Assembly: GCA_013316435.1 (NCBI GenBank)
Contig: WSMR01000003.1
Coordinates: 1 to 41,800 of the forward strand
From: Candidatus Saccharimonadota bacterium
GTDB lineage: Bacteria > Patescibacteriota > Saccharimonadia > Saccharimonadales > Saccharimonadaceae
DNA length: 41,800 bases
Direction: 5' to 3'
The number at the start of each line of letters is the position of its first letter. Position 1 is the stretch's first letter. Of the stretch, positions 25,460 to 32,815 are shown piece after piece. The position numbers and the translations under genes are program-made. The notes under the pieces are model-generated. The model had not been told where the DNA came from and ran no database searches. It saw nothing but the letters and a program-made list of their open reading frames with translations.

Positions 25460-27808
25460 ATGTTCAAAAAAATTGTTAAAAGAGATGGAAAAGTAGCAAC
25501 TTTCAAGCCGGAAAAAATCGCCGATGCAATTGCGAGCGCCGGTCTTGCAACCGAGGAGTTTAAACAGGATCGCGCCAAAGCTTTGACCGAGAAAGTTTTG
25601 AAGCGCGCAGAAGAAACAATCCATCAGCGCACTCCAAACGTTGAACAGATTCAAGATATCGTTGAGCAGGTTTTAATGGAGTCGGCTTTCAAGCGTACGG
25701 CCAAGGAATATATTACATATCGTCAAGAGCGTAACCGTATTCGTGAAGCTAAAAGCAACCTCATGAATATCTACAAGACGATTGCCGTGGCGGATGCTAG
25801 TGAAGATTCAGATGTGAAGCGTAGCAATGCAAATGTTGATGGCGACTCAGCTATGGGCAAAATGCTCCAGTTCGGCGCGGAAGGCTCAAAAATCTTCACC
25901 AAGAGTTTGCTTATGCGGCCTGAATACGCTGCCGCACATGATAATGGCGAAATTCACGTTCACGATCTAGATTTTTATGCTACCGGGACGCTGACTTGCT
26001 GCCAAACTGATCCACTGGAATTGTTCAAAGATGGCGGCTTTAATACTGGGCACGGACATTTACGCACGCCAAATTCAATCGCCAGTTATGCAGCGCTAGC
26101 GGCGATTATCTTGCAGGCCAACCAAAATGAGCAGCACGGTGGTCAGAGTATTCCGAATTTCGACTATGCGATGGCGGATGGTGTGAACAAAAGTTTTCGC
26201 AAAGCTCTTGAGCGCAACCTAAAGAAATATAATGAATTTGCCGATAAGCCAGTAAAGGCAGAAGTCCCGGCAGATTTGACCTATGGCGACGAAAAAGCTC
26301 TCAAAAAGACCAAAATTCCTGCTAAAGTTGTGCAGGTTTCAAAAGAAGATGTTGAGCGCGAGACTTTCCAGGCAATGGAAGGATTCATCCATAACCTCAA
26401 TACTATGCATTCACGCGCGGGCGCGCAGGTGCCATTTACGAGCATTAACTTCGGCACAGATGTTTCGCCGGCGGGTCGGCTAGTAAGCGCAGCCTTGCTC
26501 GATGCGACCGAGGCGGGTCTTGGGCACGGCGAGACGCCAATCTTCCCGATCTCGATTTTCAAGGTCAAAGAAGGCGTAAACTATAATCCGGAAGATCCAA
26601 ATTACGACCTTTTCAAGCGCAGTATGGAAGTAAGTTCAAAGCGTTTGTTCCCGAACTTTGTCTTTATCGATGCACCGTTTAATCTTGAAGGTTACAAGCC
26701 GGGCGACTATCATACCGAGATTGCTACCATGGGTTGCCGCACACGGGTCTATGGTAGTATTTTCCCAGAAAGTAACCATGTCACGACCGGTCGCGGGAAT
26801 CTTAGCTTTACGACGGTTAATCTAGTACGGATTGGTATTAAGCATGGCATTTGCCTAGGTGAGCGTAAAGAAGCGGACTGGTCGGGCTTTTATAAAGAGT
26901 TGGATGAAAAAATGGATCTAGTGCGTGACGAATTGCTCGAGCGCTATGAATTCCAAGCAAACCAGCATGTACGTAATTTCCCATTCTTGATGGGGCAGGG
27001 GAACTGGTTTGGTAGCGAAAAGTTGAATTTCAACGATACTCTGCGCGACGTGATTAAACATGGTACGCTTAGTATTGGCTTTATCGGCCTAGCGGAAGCT
27101 TTAGTAGCGATGACTGGTAAACATCACGGCGAAGATGAAGAGTCGCGTGAACTAGGGCTCGACATTGTCACGCATATGCGCGAACGTTGCGATTCTTACA
27201 GCAAGAGGTACAAGCTAAACTTTACTTTGCTGGCTACGCCGGCGGAAGGTATCGCAGGACGCTTTACGCGTATTGACCGTAAGGAATACGGCGAAATCAA
27301 GGGTGTGACGGACCGAGATTACTATACTAATAGTTTCCATGTACCGGTTTATCATCCAATTTCGGCCTTCGATAAAATCGAGATTGAGGCACCGTATCAT
27401 GCGCTCTGTAATGCTGGTCACATCACCTATATTGAACTAGATGGTGACCCGTCGCAGAATATTGAAGCTTTTGAAGCCGTGATTCGCAAAATGAAAGAAT
27501 CGGGAATTGGTTACGGTAGTGTAAACCATCCAGTGGATCGTGATCCAGTTTGTGGTTTCTCGGGTATTATTGAGGGTGATCGCTGTCCAAGTTGTGGACG
27601 CAAAGAAAGTGAAGGTGATGTTGCCTTTGAGCGCCTAAGAAGGATTACTGGTTACCTAGTTGGTAGTCTTGAGCGGTGGAACGATGGTAAGAAAGCCGAA
27701 GAACATGATCGCGTAAAGCACAACGTCTGTGGCGTCTACGATAAAGAAGAAAAATCGAAACGTGAAGCCGCCAAGCGCACGCAAAAGTCGATGACTGGAA
27801 AGAAATAA
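25460..27808 (+). CDS. nrdD: Anaerobic (class III) ribonucleoside-triphosphate reductase
   Basis: This 782-aa glycyl-radical enzyme makes dNTPs without oxygen. An ATP-cone allosteric domain occupies about 1-95 (KIVKRDGKVATFKPEKIADAI). The catalytic barrel includes HVHDLDFYATGTLTCCQ, FTSINFGTD and the MGCRTRV loop with a catalytic Cys. A zinc-binding site is formed by DPVCGFSG and CPSCGRK. The radical Gly is G731 in RRITGYLVG. The tail of about 50 residues after it is longer and more charged than usual. AGGAGG precedes the ATG by 7 nt. It is coupled to nrdG (TAATG). Its presence implies anaerobic growth; regulation by NrdR is indicated by two boxes in the promoter. The identification is certain. 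Confidence 0.98.
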   Translation: MFKKIVKRDGKVATFKPEKIADAIASAGLATEEFKQDRAKALTEKVLKRAEETIHQRTPNVEQIQDIVEQVLMESAFKRTAKEYITYRQERNRIREAKSNLMNIYKTIAVADASEDSDVKRSNANVDGDSAMGKMLQFGAEGSKIFTKSLLMRPEYAAAHDNGEIHVHDLDFYATGTLTCCQTDPLELFKDGGFNTGHGHLRTPNSIASYAALAAIILQANQNEQHGGQSIPNFDYAMADGVNKSFRKALERNLKKYNEFADKPVKAEVPADLTYGDEKALKKTKIPAKVVQVSKEDVERETFQAMEGFIHNLNTMHSRAGAQVPFTSINFGTDVSPAGRLVSAALLDATEAGLGHGETPIFPISIFKVKEGVNYNPEDPNYDLFKRSMEVSSKRLFPNFVFIDAPFNLEGYKPGDYHTEIATMGCRTRVYGSIFPESNHVTTGRGNLSFTTVNLVRIGIKHGICLGERKEADWSGFYKELDEKMDLVRDELLERYEFQANQHVRNFPFLMGQGNWFGSEKLNFNDTLRDVIKHGTLSIGFIGLAEALVAMTGKHHGEDEESRELGLDIVTHMRERCDSYSKRYKLNFTLLATPAEGIAGRFTRIDRKEYGEIKGVTDRDYYTNSFHVPVYHPISAFDKIEIEAPYHALCNAGHITYIELDGDPSQNIEAFEAVIRKMKESGIGYGSVNHPVDRDPVCGFSGIIEGDRCPSCGRKESEGDVAFERLRRITGYLVGSLERWNDGKKAEEHDRVKHNVCGVYDKEEKSKREAAKRTQKSMTGKK

Positions 27809-28416
27809 TGTCAACTGATGCAGTACCGGCAGAGGAGCTGAACTATAGTGGCAAGGATGCGCGAGCCCAGGCGGAGGCTTGGGTTGCGCGAAAAGTCCAT
27901 ATTACGGCTAACACCGATGGCAGCGGCAAGATTCGACTTTCCGGCCCGCTTGAGCACGATAACATCGTGAATGGCTATGGTTTAAGGGCGATTCTGTGGA
28001 CGCAGGGCTGCCCAAACCATTGTCCGGGCTGTCAGAATCCGGAAACCTGGGATTTTAATGCGGGGCTGCTGGTTGATATCGACGAAATAAAACAACGCCT
28101 CAGGGCACTTCGAGGACAAGCGGGATTAACTTTTTGCGGTGGCGAACCGTTTGTGCAGCCAAGGGCCTGTAAGGAAATTGCGGATTGGTGTCGTCGGGAG
28201 CTAGGTTGGAATATTTGGTCGTTTACCGGGTTTACATATGAGCTGATCAAGGCTGAAGGTGGCGATAAATGGGAATTCCTCAAGAGTTTGGATGCACTGA
28301 TTGACGGCCCGTTCGTGTTGCCTGAGCGCGATTTGACCATGAAATTTCGTGGTTCAAAAAACCAACGCTTGCTGCATCTAGAGTATGGTACAGGGAAGAT
28401 TTTAGAGATAGAATAA
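27808..28416 (+). CDS. nrdG: Anaerobic ribonucleotide reductase activating protein (radical SAM)
   Basis: This 202-aa protein is the partner activase that generates the glycyl radical on NrdD using S-adenosylmethionine and a 4Fe-4S cluster. The cluster motif CPNHCPGC (CxxxCxxC) is at Cys68, Cys72 and Cys75, followed by QNPETWD. The SAM-binding glycine motif TFCGGEPFVQP and WSFTGFTYE are also typical. A 50-residue N-terminal extension precedes the usual start region (NIVNGYGLRAILWTQG); it is longer than in E. coli NrdG. Its ATG overlaps the nrdD stop. The gene is followed by a repeated 34-bp element and folA. Confidence 0.97.
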   Translation: MSTDAVPAEELNYSGKDARAQAEAWVARKVHITANTDGSGKIRLSGPLEHDNIVNGYGLRAILWTQGCPNHCPGCQNPETWDFNAGLLVDIDEIKQRLRALRGQAGLTFCGGEPFVQPRACKEIADWCRRELGWNIWSFTGFTYELIKAEGGDKWEFLKSLDALIDGPFVLPERDLTMKFRGSKNQRLLHLEYGTGKILEIE

Positions 28417-28428
28417 GGGTCTAACCTT

Positions 28429-28462
28429 CTATTGTATCACAGATAGTAAATTTTGTCAATAG
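28429..28462 (-). promoter_or_regulatory. Antisense consensus promoter after nrdG (copy 2 of a 34-bp repeat)
   Basis: The minus strand reads TTGACA, 17 nt, TACAAT, a near-perfect promoter facing into the 3' end of nrdG. Same length and ends (CTATTG...CAATAG) as the copy inside gatB; CTTCTATTGTATCACAGAT is shared exactly. Confidence 0.5.
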
Positions 28463-28471
28463 GGAGAGAAG

Positions 28472-28960
28472 ATGAAGGGGTTGAGTATGATTGCTTGTGT
28501 GAGTCGAGATCTCGGCTTGGGTTACCAAGGCAAGCTGCTATGGAACTTACCGGAGGATATGCAATTTTTTAAGCAGACTACGCTGGGACATCCAGTCGTA
28601 ATGGGTTCAAAAACTTTTGAGAGTATTGGGCGACCTTTGCCTGGACGCGAAAATATCGTACTGACGCGGGGAGAGCTTGACGCTGATGTGAAAATAGTAC
28701 ATAGCAAAGATGAACTTGACCGGCAACTAGAGGAGCTTGAGGGCGAAAAATTTATCATTGGTGGTGCTTCGCTTTATAAAATGTATCTAGACGATGCCGA
28801 GACGTTGTATCTTACCGAGGTAGAGGGTGAAAAGCCGGCCGATACTTTTTTCCCGAGTTTTGATCCAGCAAAATATGACCGCGAGGTGATAAAAACGTCT
28901 TCAAATCACCTTGACCAAACAGGGTTTAAAATCGTAAAATATACCAAAAGGAATGCGTGA
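28472..28960 (+). CDS. folA: Dihydrofolate reductase
   Basis: This 162-aa DHFR reduces dihydrofolate with NADPH. It shows the N-terminal strand MIACVSRDLGLGYQGKLLWNLPEDMQFFK with the substrate-binding acidic residue in the LPED segment, VVMGSKTFESIGRPLPGR (NADPH loop), and FIIGGASLYKMYL, typical of chromosomal DHFR. GGGAGAG precedes ATG 28472. No thymidylate synthase is adjacent. The stop TGA shares its last base with the ATG of a 26-codon micro-ORF. It may be transcribed with nifS through that micro-ORF. Certain call. Confidence 0.98.
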   Translation: MKGLSMIACVSRDLGLGYQGKLLWNLPEDMQFFKQTTLGHPVVMGSKTFESIGRPLPGRENIVLTRGELDADVKIVHSKDELDRQLEELEGEKFIIGGASLYKMYLDDAETLYLTEVEGEKPADTFFPSFDPAKYDREVIKTSSNHLDQTGFKIVKYTKRNA

Positions 28961-29040
28961 TGAGTCGGCCTAGAAGGAGACTGATCAGAGAGCTCGATGA
29001 GGCTGTACGACTTGCGCAAATACGAGAGGAATTACGATGA
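28960..29040 (+). CDS. 26-aa basic micro-ORF bridging folA and nifS
   Basis: Too short for the ORF track. ATG 28960 overlaps the folA stop (TGATG), and its own TGA overlaps the nifS ATG (ATGA), so it exactly fills the gap. The peptide MSRPRRRLIRELDEAVRLAQ continues as IREELR: strongly basic at the N-terminus, then an amphipathic helix pattern. Ribosomes may translate it simply to re-initiate at nifS (coupling), or it may be a functional small protein. CGAGAGGAAT inside it can serve as the nifS Shine-Dalgarno. Confidence 0.5.
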   Translation: MSRPRRRLIRELDEAVRLAQIREELR

Positions 29041-30212
29041 CGGCAAAGAAGCAAATTTATCTAGACTATGCGGCGGGTGCGCCCCTAGATCCGGAGGTGA
29101 AGGCTCAGATGGAACGCATCAGTGAGGGGCTCGTGAGCGGTGAATTTGCTAATCCATCGGCACTCTACGCGGCTGGTCAACGCAGCCGGGAGCTAATTGA
29201 CGCGGCTCGAACCGAAGTGGCGCTACTGATTAATGCTCAGCCGAGTGAGATTATTTTTACTTCTGGCGGTACTGAATCCAATAATACCGTGATTCAAGCT
29301 TTTGCGCGTCAGGTAATTTGGACTACGCCGATTGAACATCCGAGCATTCTTGAGCCACTGAGGAAATTTGCGCGCCAAAAATCGCGTTTTGTGCCTGTGG
29401 ACGCGGAAGGTCGGGTTTCGCCAAAGAATTTTTATCGTGATCCAAATCCAAAATACTGTCCGAGTTTGGTTTCGGTAATGCTAGCAAATAACGAAATCGG
29501 TACAATTGAGCCTGTACGTGAAGTGTCAATGAAGTGCCGTTCGCCTAAATATAAAACTCTGATACATACCGACGTGACCCAAGCAATTGGTAAAATCCCG
29601 GTTGACGTGAATGAGCTGAAGGTGGATTTGCTAAGTTTTTCAGCACATAAAATTGGTGGCCCGGCAGGGATTGGTGTGCTTTATGTGCGCAAAAACGCTC
29701 ATGTGCGACCACTGCTGAGCGGCGGAAATCAAGAGCGCGGACGTCGAGCAGGGACCGAGAATGTGATGTTGATTGCGGGTCTAGCTAAGGCGGCAAAGTT
29801 AGCCCGAGCAAGACTAGTGGATTGGGGCAAGGTGGCGGAGTTCAGGGATGAATTGCGAAGTGGAATTTTGAAGGAAATTCCACATGTGATTTTGAACAGT
29901 CCGAAGGAAGGTTGTTTGCCGAACATTTTGAACGTAAGCTTTGAGGCGATTGAAGGCGAAGCGTTGCAGCTAATGCTTGATGAGGTGGGAATTGCGGTCT
30001 CGACTGGGTCGGCCTGCGCATCAAGTAAGCTTGAACCGAGCCATGTCATCATGGCGACTCGGAATAACGCAGAAATTGCGCACGGCAGTGTGCGCTTTAG
30101 CTTGGGGCTGGATACGACTGCGGAGGATATTCAGTATGTGATGGAAGTTTTGCCAGGAATTGTCAAGAAGCTACGTGATATGAGCACGGTGAAAGTTGGA
30201 AAATATGCCTAA
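29037..30212 (+). CDS. Cysteine desulfurase, NifS/IscS type
   Basis: This 391-aa PLP enzyme removes sulfur from cysteine for Fe-S clusters and tRNA thiolation. The PLP lysine is K205 in SAHKIGGPAGIG. The active-site cysteine is C327 in STGSACASSK, on the long mobile loop typical of group I (IscS/NifS) desulfurases. N-terminal YLDYAAGAPLDP and TSGGTESNN are also diagnostic. It overlaps the micro-ORF at its start and the scaffold gene at its end. No iscA, hscAB, fdx or suf genes are adjacent, so this two-gene set may be the whole dedicated cluster-assembly kit in this locus. The NifS versus IscS name is not decidable here. Confidence 0.97.
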   Translation: MTAKKQIYLDYAAGAPLDPEVKAQMERISEGLVSGEFANPSALYAAGQRSRELIDAARTEVALLINAQPSEIIFTSGGTESNNTVIQAFARQVIWTTPIEHPSILEPLRKFARQKSRFVPVDAEGRVSPKNFYRDPNPKYCPSLVSVMLANNEIGTIEPVREVSMKCRSPKYKTLIHTDVTQAIGKIPVDVNELKVDLLSFSAHKIGGPAGIGVLYVRKNAHVRPLLSGGNQERGRRAGTENVMLIAGLAKAAKLARARLVDWGKVAEFRDELRSGILKEIPHVILNSPKEGCLPNILNVSFEAIEGEALQLMLDEVGIAVSTGSACASSKLEPSHVIMATRNNAEIAHGSVRFSLGLDTTAEDIQYVMEVLPGIVKKLRDMSTVKVGKYA

Positions 30213-30639
30213 AAGTTTGAACGATCAACAATGTGAGCCGAGTCCAAAACCGTTTGTGTATTCGGAGATTGTCAAAGAACATTTTTTGAATCCGCGAAAC
30301 TTTCTAATGGGTGATGAAAGTAAATATCAACGCGATGCGGAAGGCACAGTTGGGAATCCGGTTTGTGGTGATCAAATGACGATGTATCTGCAAATTGAGG
30401 ATGATAAGATTCGGGATGTGCGCTGGAAAACTTATGGCTGTGCGAGCGCAATTGCTAGCACTTCGGCGCTAAGCGAGCTGATAAAAGGTAAGACCTTGGA
30501 CGAAGCTTTGAAGATTGGCCCAAAGGAAATTACCGAATTTTTGGGCGGACTGCCGGAGCATAAATTTCACTGCTCGGTGCTTGGTCACGAGGCTTTGGCT
30601 GAGGCGATCAATAATTATCGAAGTAAATTACAGAAATAA
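30205..30639 (+). CDS. Fe-S cluster scaffold protein, IscU/NifU N-terminal type
   Basis: About 144 aa from ATG 30205, which lies inside the end of the desulfurase gene with GGA just upstream. The track's TTG 30196 is less likely. The three scaffold cysteines are present: NPVCGDQM, YGCASAIAS and HCSVLGHEA, with the conserved Asp after the first Cys. The start VKEHFLNPRN is a variant of the family's usual NPRNVG segment. It receives sulfur from the adjacent desulfurase and builds 2Fe-2S or 4Fe-4S clusters. The LPPVK HscA-binding motif of IscU is absent (KFHCSVLG is preceded by GLPEH), consistent with no HscA system. Confident call. Confidence 0.95.
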   Translation: MPKSLNDQQCEPSPKPFVYSEIVKEHFLNPRNFLMGDESKYQRDAEGTVGNPVCGDQMTMYLQIEDDKIRDVRWKTYGCASAIASTSALSELIKGKTLDEALKIGPKEITEFLGGLPEHKFHCSVLGHEALAEAINNYRSKLQK

Positions 30640-30648
30640 GTTTTCTGC

Positions 30649-30654
30649 TATAAT
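30649..30654 (+). promoter_or_regulatory. -10 box of the 250-aa membrane gene, leaderless arrangement
   Basis: TATAAT, AATCAT, ATG (6 nt), no Shine-Dalgarno. Confidence 0.7.
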
Positions 30655-30660
30655 AATCAT

Positions 30661-31413
30661 ATGCAAATACGAAATAGCCTGGCGACAGCAATCTACCGGA
30701 TGTTAATGGCGATTCTAGCGGGCTTTGGGGCTTGGATGTATTTTGATAGCTTTGGTTTGTCGGCTTGGCGAATTTTTGCGACTTATGCGCTGCTGATGAC
30801 GGCAATTTATTTTGGTATTTTAGCAATAATCGGTTTGGCTACCAAGGAGCGCCGTAAGCAAATCGTCAGCTCGTCAATGATAGAAGGGGTTTTGATTATT
30901 AGTCTACTAACTGTGAGCGTAACGACGTTTGTTTTTATGATTCATGGGTGGCAGCAGCCGACTTTGTCGGGACCAGCGGCGGCACTAAGCTATGTCACTT
31001 TGCCGGTACTAGTGATTGCGGACTGGGCGATTTTTATGCCCAAAGGTCGCTGGCAGGGAATTTATCCATTTTACTGGCTGGCGGTGCCGACGATTTATGC
31101 TGCAGCAATCTTGTTTACGGCGGAACTTTGGTTGGATCTAGATTTGCGCTATCCGCTCGGGTTCTTGGATTATCGCGTCTATGATATTTCACGGATGATT
31201 TGGACGTTGATTTTTTACGCAGTTTGTATTTTGACCGTTGGGTATGGTTTTTATGTTATCGATGCATTGGTCAGCGGCAAAGTTGGCAAGCATATCGTGT
31301 TGCCAAAAATAAAACTGGTTGAAGTCGAATCGGAAGAAGACTTAGAAGTGGATAAAGCTAAGAAGTCTAAACCTGAAAAAGCCAAAATCAAGAAGACTAA
31401 AGCCCAGGGCTAA
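30661..31413 (+). CDS. Pr6Pr-like integral membrane protein
   Basis: This 250-aa protein has about seven hydrophobic helices (roughly 10-30, 38-60, 75-98, 108-130, 140-160, 178-200) and a cytoplasmic, Lys/Glu-rich tail (VDKAKKSKPEKAKIKK). The pattern of a Pro-Thr-Leu loop, the VLVIADWAIF helix with an Asp, and YPFYWLAVPTIYA is reminiscent of Pr6Pr family membrane proteins of Actinobacteria and CPR, related in architecture to FAR-17a/AIG1 proteins. The family name is tentative and the function unknown. The stop overlaps the stop of the convergent dut by 3-4 nt, so transcription from the two strands collides there with no terminator. Confidence 0.6.
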   Translation: MQIRNSLATAIYRMLMAILAGFGAWMYFDSFGLSAWRIFATYALLMTAIYFGILAIIGLATKERRKQIVSSSMIEGVLIISLLTVSVTTFVFMIHGWQQPTLSGPAAALSYVTLPVLVIADWAIFMPKGRWQGIYPFYWLAVPTIYAAAILFTAELWLDLDLRYPLGFLDYRVYDISRMIWTLIFYAVCILTVGYGFYVIDALVSGKVGKHIVLPKIKLVEVESEEDLEVDKAKKSKPEKAKIKKTKAQG

Positions 31414-31862
31414 TCAGTCGACCCGATCCCGCCCGTGCGTTTGCCGGAAGCTTTGTCATCGTCAGTAGTAAGGAATTTCTGAAAAACAATCTGTGCAATA
31501 CGCTCGCCTTTTTTGACTATCAGTTCGTGATCGCTCACATTAAAGACAATTACACGGATATGCCCATCGTTGTCCGGATTGTTATAATAATCAGCGTCAA
31601 TTAAGCCAACGCCATTGCCTAGCACGATACCCTTACTGGCGCCTGAGCTACGATTTAGAACTAGATAACATTCATCTGGCTGACAGTAGACTTTGAGCCC
31701 AGTTGCAATCAAAACTGGTTTAATTCCAGGTTGAAAAGCCGGGATAACTGTATCCTCGGCCGCCTCAATATCGTAGCCAGCAGAATAGGCAGTGGAACGC
31801 TTCGGAAGATTGATCCCGCAATTTTCCCAACCCTTCGCAATTTCAAAACCTCGCTTTCTCAT
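31410..31862 (-). CDS. dut: dUTP diphosphatase (trimeric dUTPase)
   Basis: 150 aa from ATG 31862; the track start at 31901 would run through the promoter. Trimeric dUTPase motifs are readable: AGYDIEAAEDT (motif 1), LNRSSGASKGIVLGNGV (motif 2), GLIDADYYNNPDNDGHI (motif 3), KKGERIAQIVF (motif 4) and the C-terminal arm RTGGIGSTD (motif 5, normally RGxGGFGSTG). It converts dUTP to dUMP, limiting uracil in DNA, and so complements the Ung gene at 36884. Its start has TATATT 7 nt upstream and no Shine-Dalgarno (leaderless). It is divergent from DUF362 with overlapping promoters. The KR insertion before TGG is slightly unusual. Confident call. Confidence 0.95.
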   Translation of the reverse strand: MRKRGFEIAKGWENCGINLPKRSTAYSAGYDIEAAEDTVIPAFQPGIKPVLIATGLKVYCQPDECYLVLNRSSGASKGIVLGNGVGLIDADYYNNPDNDGHIRVIVFNVSDHELIVKKGERIAQIVFQKFLTTDDDKASGKRTGGIGSTD

Positions 31863-31863
31863 G

Positions 31864-31875
31864 TATAATAATATA
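31864..31875. promoter_or_regulatory. Back-to-back -10 boxes of dut (minus) and DUF362 (plus)
   Basis: TATAAT (plus, 31864-31869) directly abuts TATATT read on the minus strand (31870-31875). Two polymerases could not open both at once, so the two genes probably compete. Confidence 0.6.
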
Positions 31876-31888
31876 GTAAAGGAGGGCA

Positions 31889-32812
31889 ATGAAAAAGTCA
31901 AAAGTTTATTTCAGCAAAGAAATTTCTCCGCAAAGTTTGATTAGAATTTACGAAGCGCTGGGTGCGAATTTGCCGGGCAAAATTGCCGTTAAGGTTTCGA
32001 CTGGCGAGCGTGGCGCAAAAGGATATTTAAAGGCAAATTTGATTGGTCCTTTGGTACAGAAAATTGGCGGCACGATTGTGGAATGTAATACGGCTTATGA
32101 TGGAGCGAGGAATACGACCGAGGAGCATCTTGAGGTGGCGAAAGAACATGGCTTCACCGATTTTGCTGAGCTTGACATTATGGATAGCGAAGGCGAGATG
32201 AAATTGCCAGTCAAAAACGGCAAGCATCTTAAGTATGATTTAGTTGGTAAAAATTTGGCAAATTATGATTCACTCCTCAATTTGGCGCACGGTAAAGGTC
32301 ATCCAATGGGTGGGTTTGGTGCAAGTCTTAAAAATCAGGCAATCGGGATTGCCTCTAGAAATGGTAAAGCTTATATTCATATGTGTGGTGAGAGCAAGAG
32401 CCCTGAAGAGATGATCGAGCGTCTTACTTTTGAGGACGATGGGCGAATTCACGATGGTAAAACTTTGCAAAAAGATTTTATTGAATCAATGGCTGAGGCG
32501 GCGATGGCGGTAAATGATTATTTGGTAAAACAAAATATTCCGGCGGTATATATCACGGTAATGAATGCAATTTCTTTGCTCTGTGATTGCTCAGCGGAAC
32601 AGGATGATCCAGTCATGCGCGATCTTGGAATCGTGGCGAGTCTAGATCCGGTTGCGAATGACCAAGCGTTTGTTGATTTTATTTGGCAGAGCGATGAGCC
32701 AGGCGCGAAAGAATTGCAACGGGAAATTGAACGCCAGGAGGGACGCCATATTCTTGAATATGCCGAGGAGCTAGGTCTAGGCTCGCGTGAATATGAACTA
32801 ATTGAGGTGTAG
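31889..32812 (+). CDS. DUF362 domain protein
   Basis: This 307-aa protein has the DUF362 pattern: KIAVKVSTGERGAKGYLKANLIGPLV near the N-terminus, the CNTAYDGARN block, NLAHGKGHPMGGFGASLKN and ITVMNAISLLCDCSAEQDDP near the C-terminus. Family members often carry ferredoxin modules; this one has none (no CxxCxxC run). Cysteines in HMCGESKSP and LLCDCS could ligate a metal. AGGAGGG lies 3 nt before ATG 31889, downstream of a TATAAT. The biochemical role of DUF362 is unresolved. The next gene follows after 3 nt. Confidence 0.88.
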   Translation: MKKSKVYFSKEISPQSLIRIYEALGANLPGKIAVKVSTGERGAKGYLKANLIGPLVQKIGGTIVECNTAYDGARNTTEEHLEVAKEHGFTDFAELDIMDSEGEMKLPVKNGKHLKYDLVGKNLANYDSLLNLAHGKGHPMGGFGASLKNQAIGIASRNGKAYIHMCGESKSPEEMIERLTFEDDGRIHDGKTLQKDFIESMAEAAMAVNDYLVKQNIPAVYITVMNAISLLCDCSAEQDDPVMRDLGIVASLDPVANDQAFVDFIWQSDEPGAKELQREIERQEGRHILEYAEELGLGSREYELIEV

Positions 32813-32815
32813 AGA

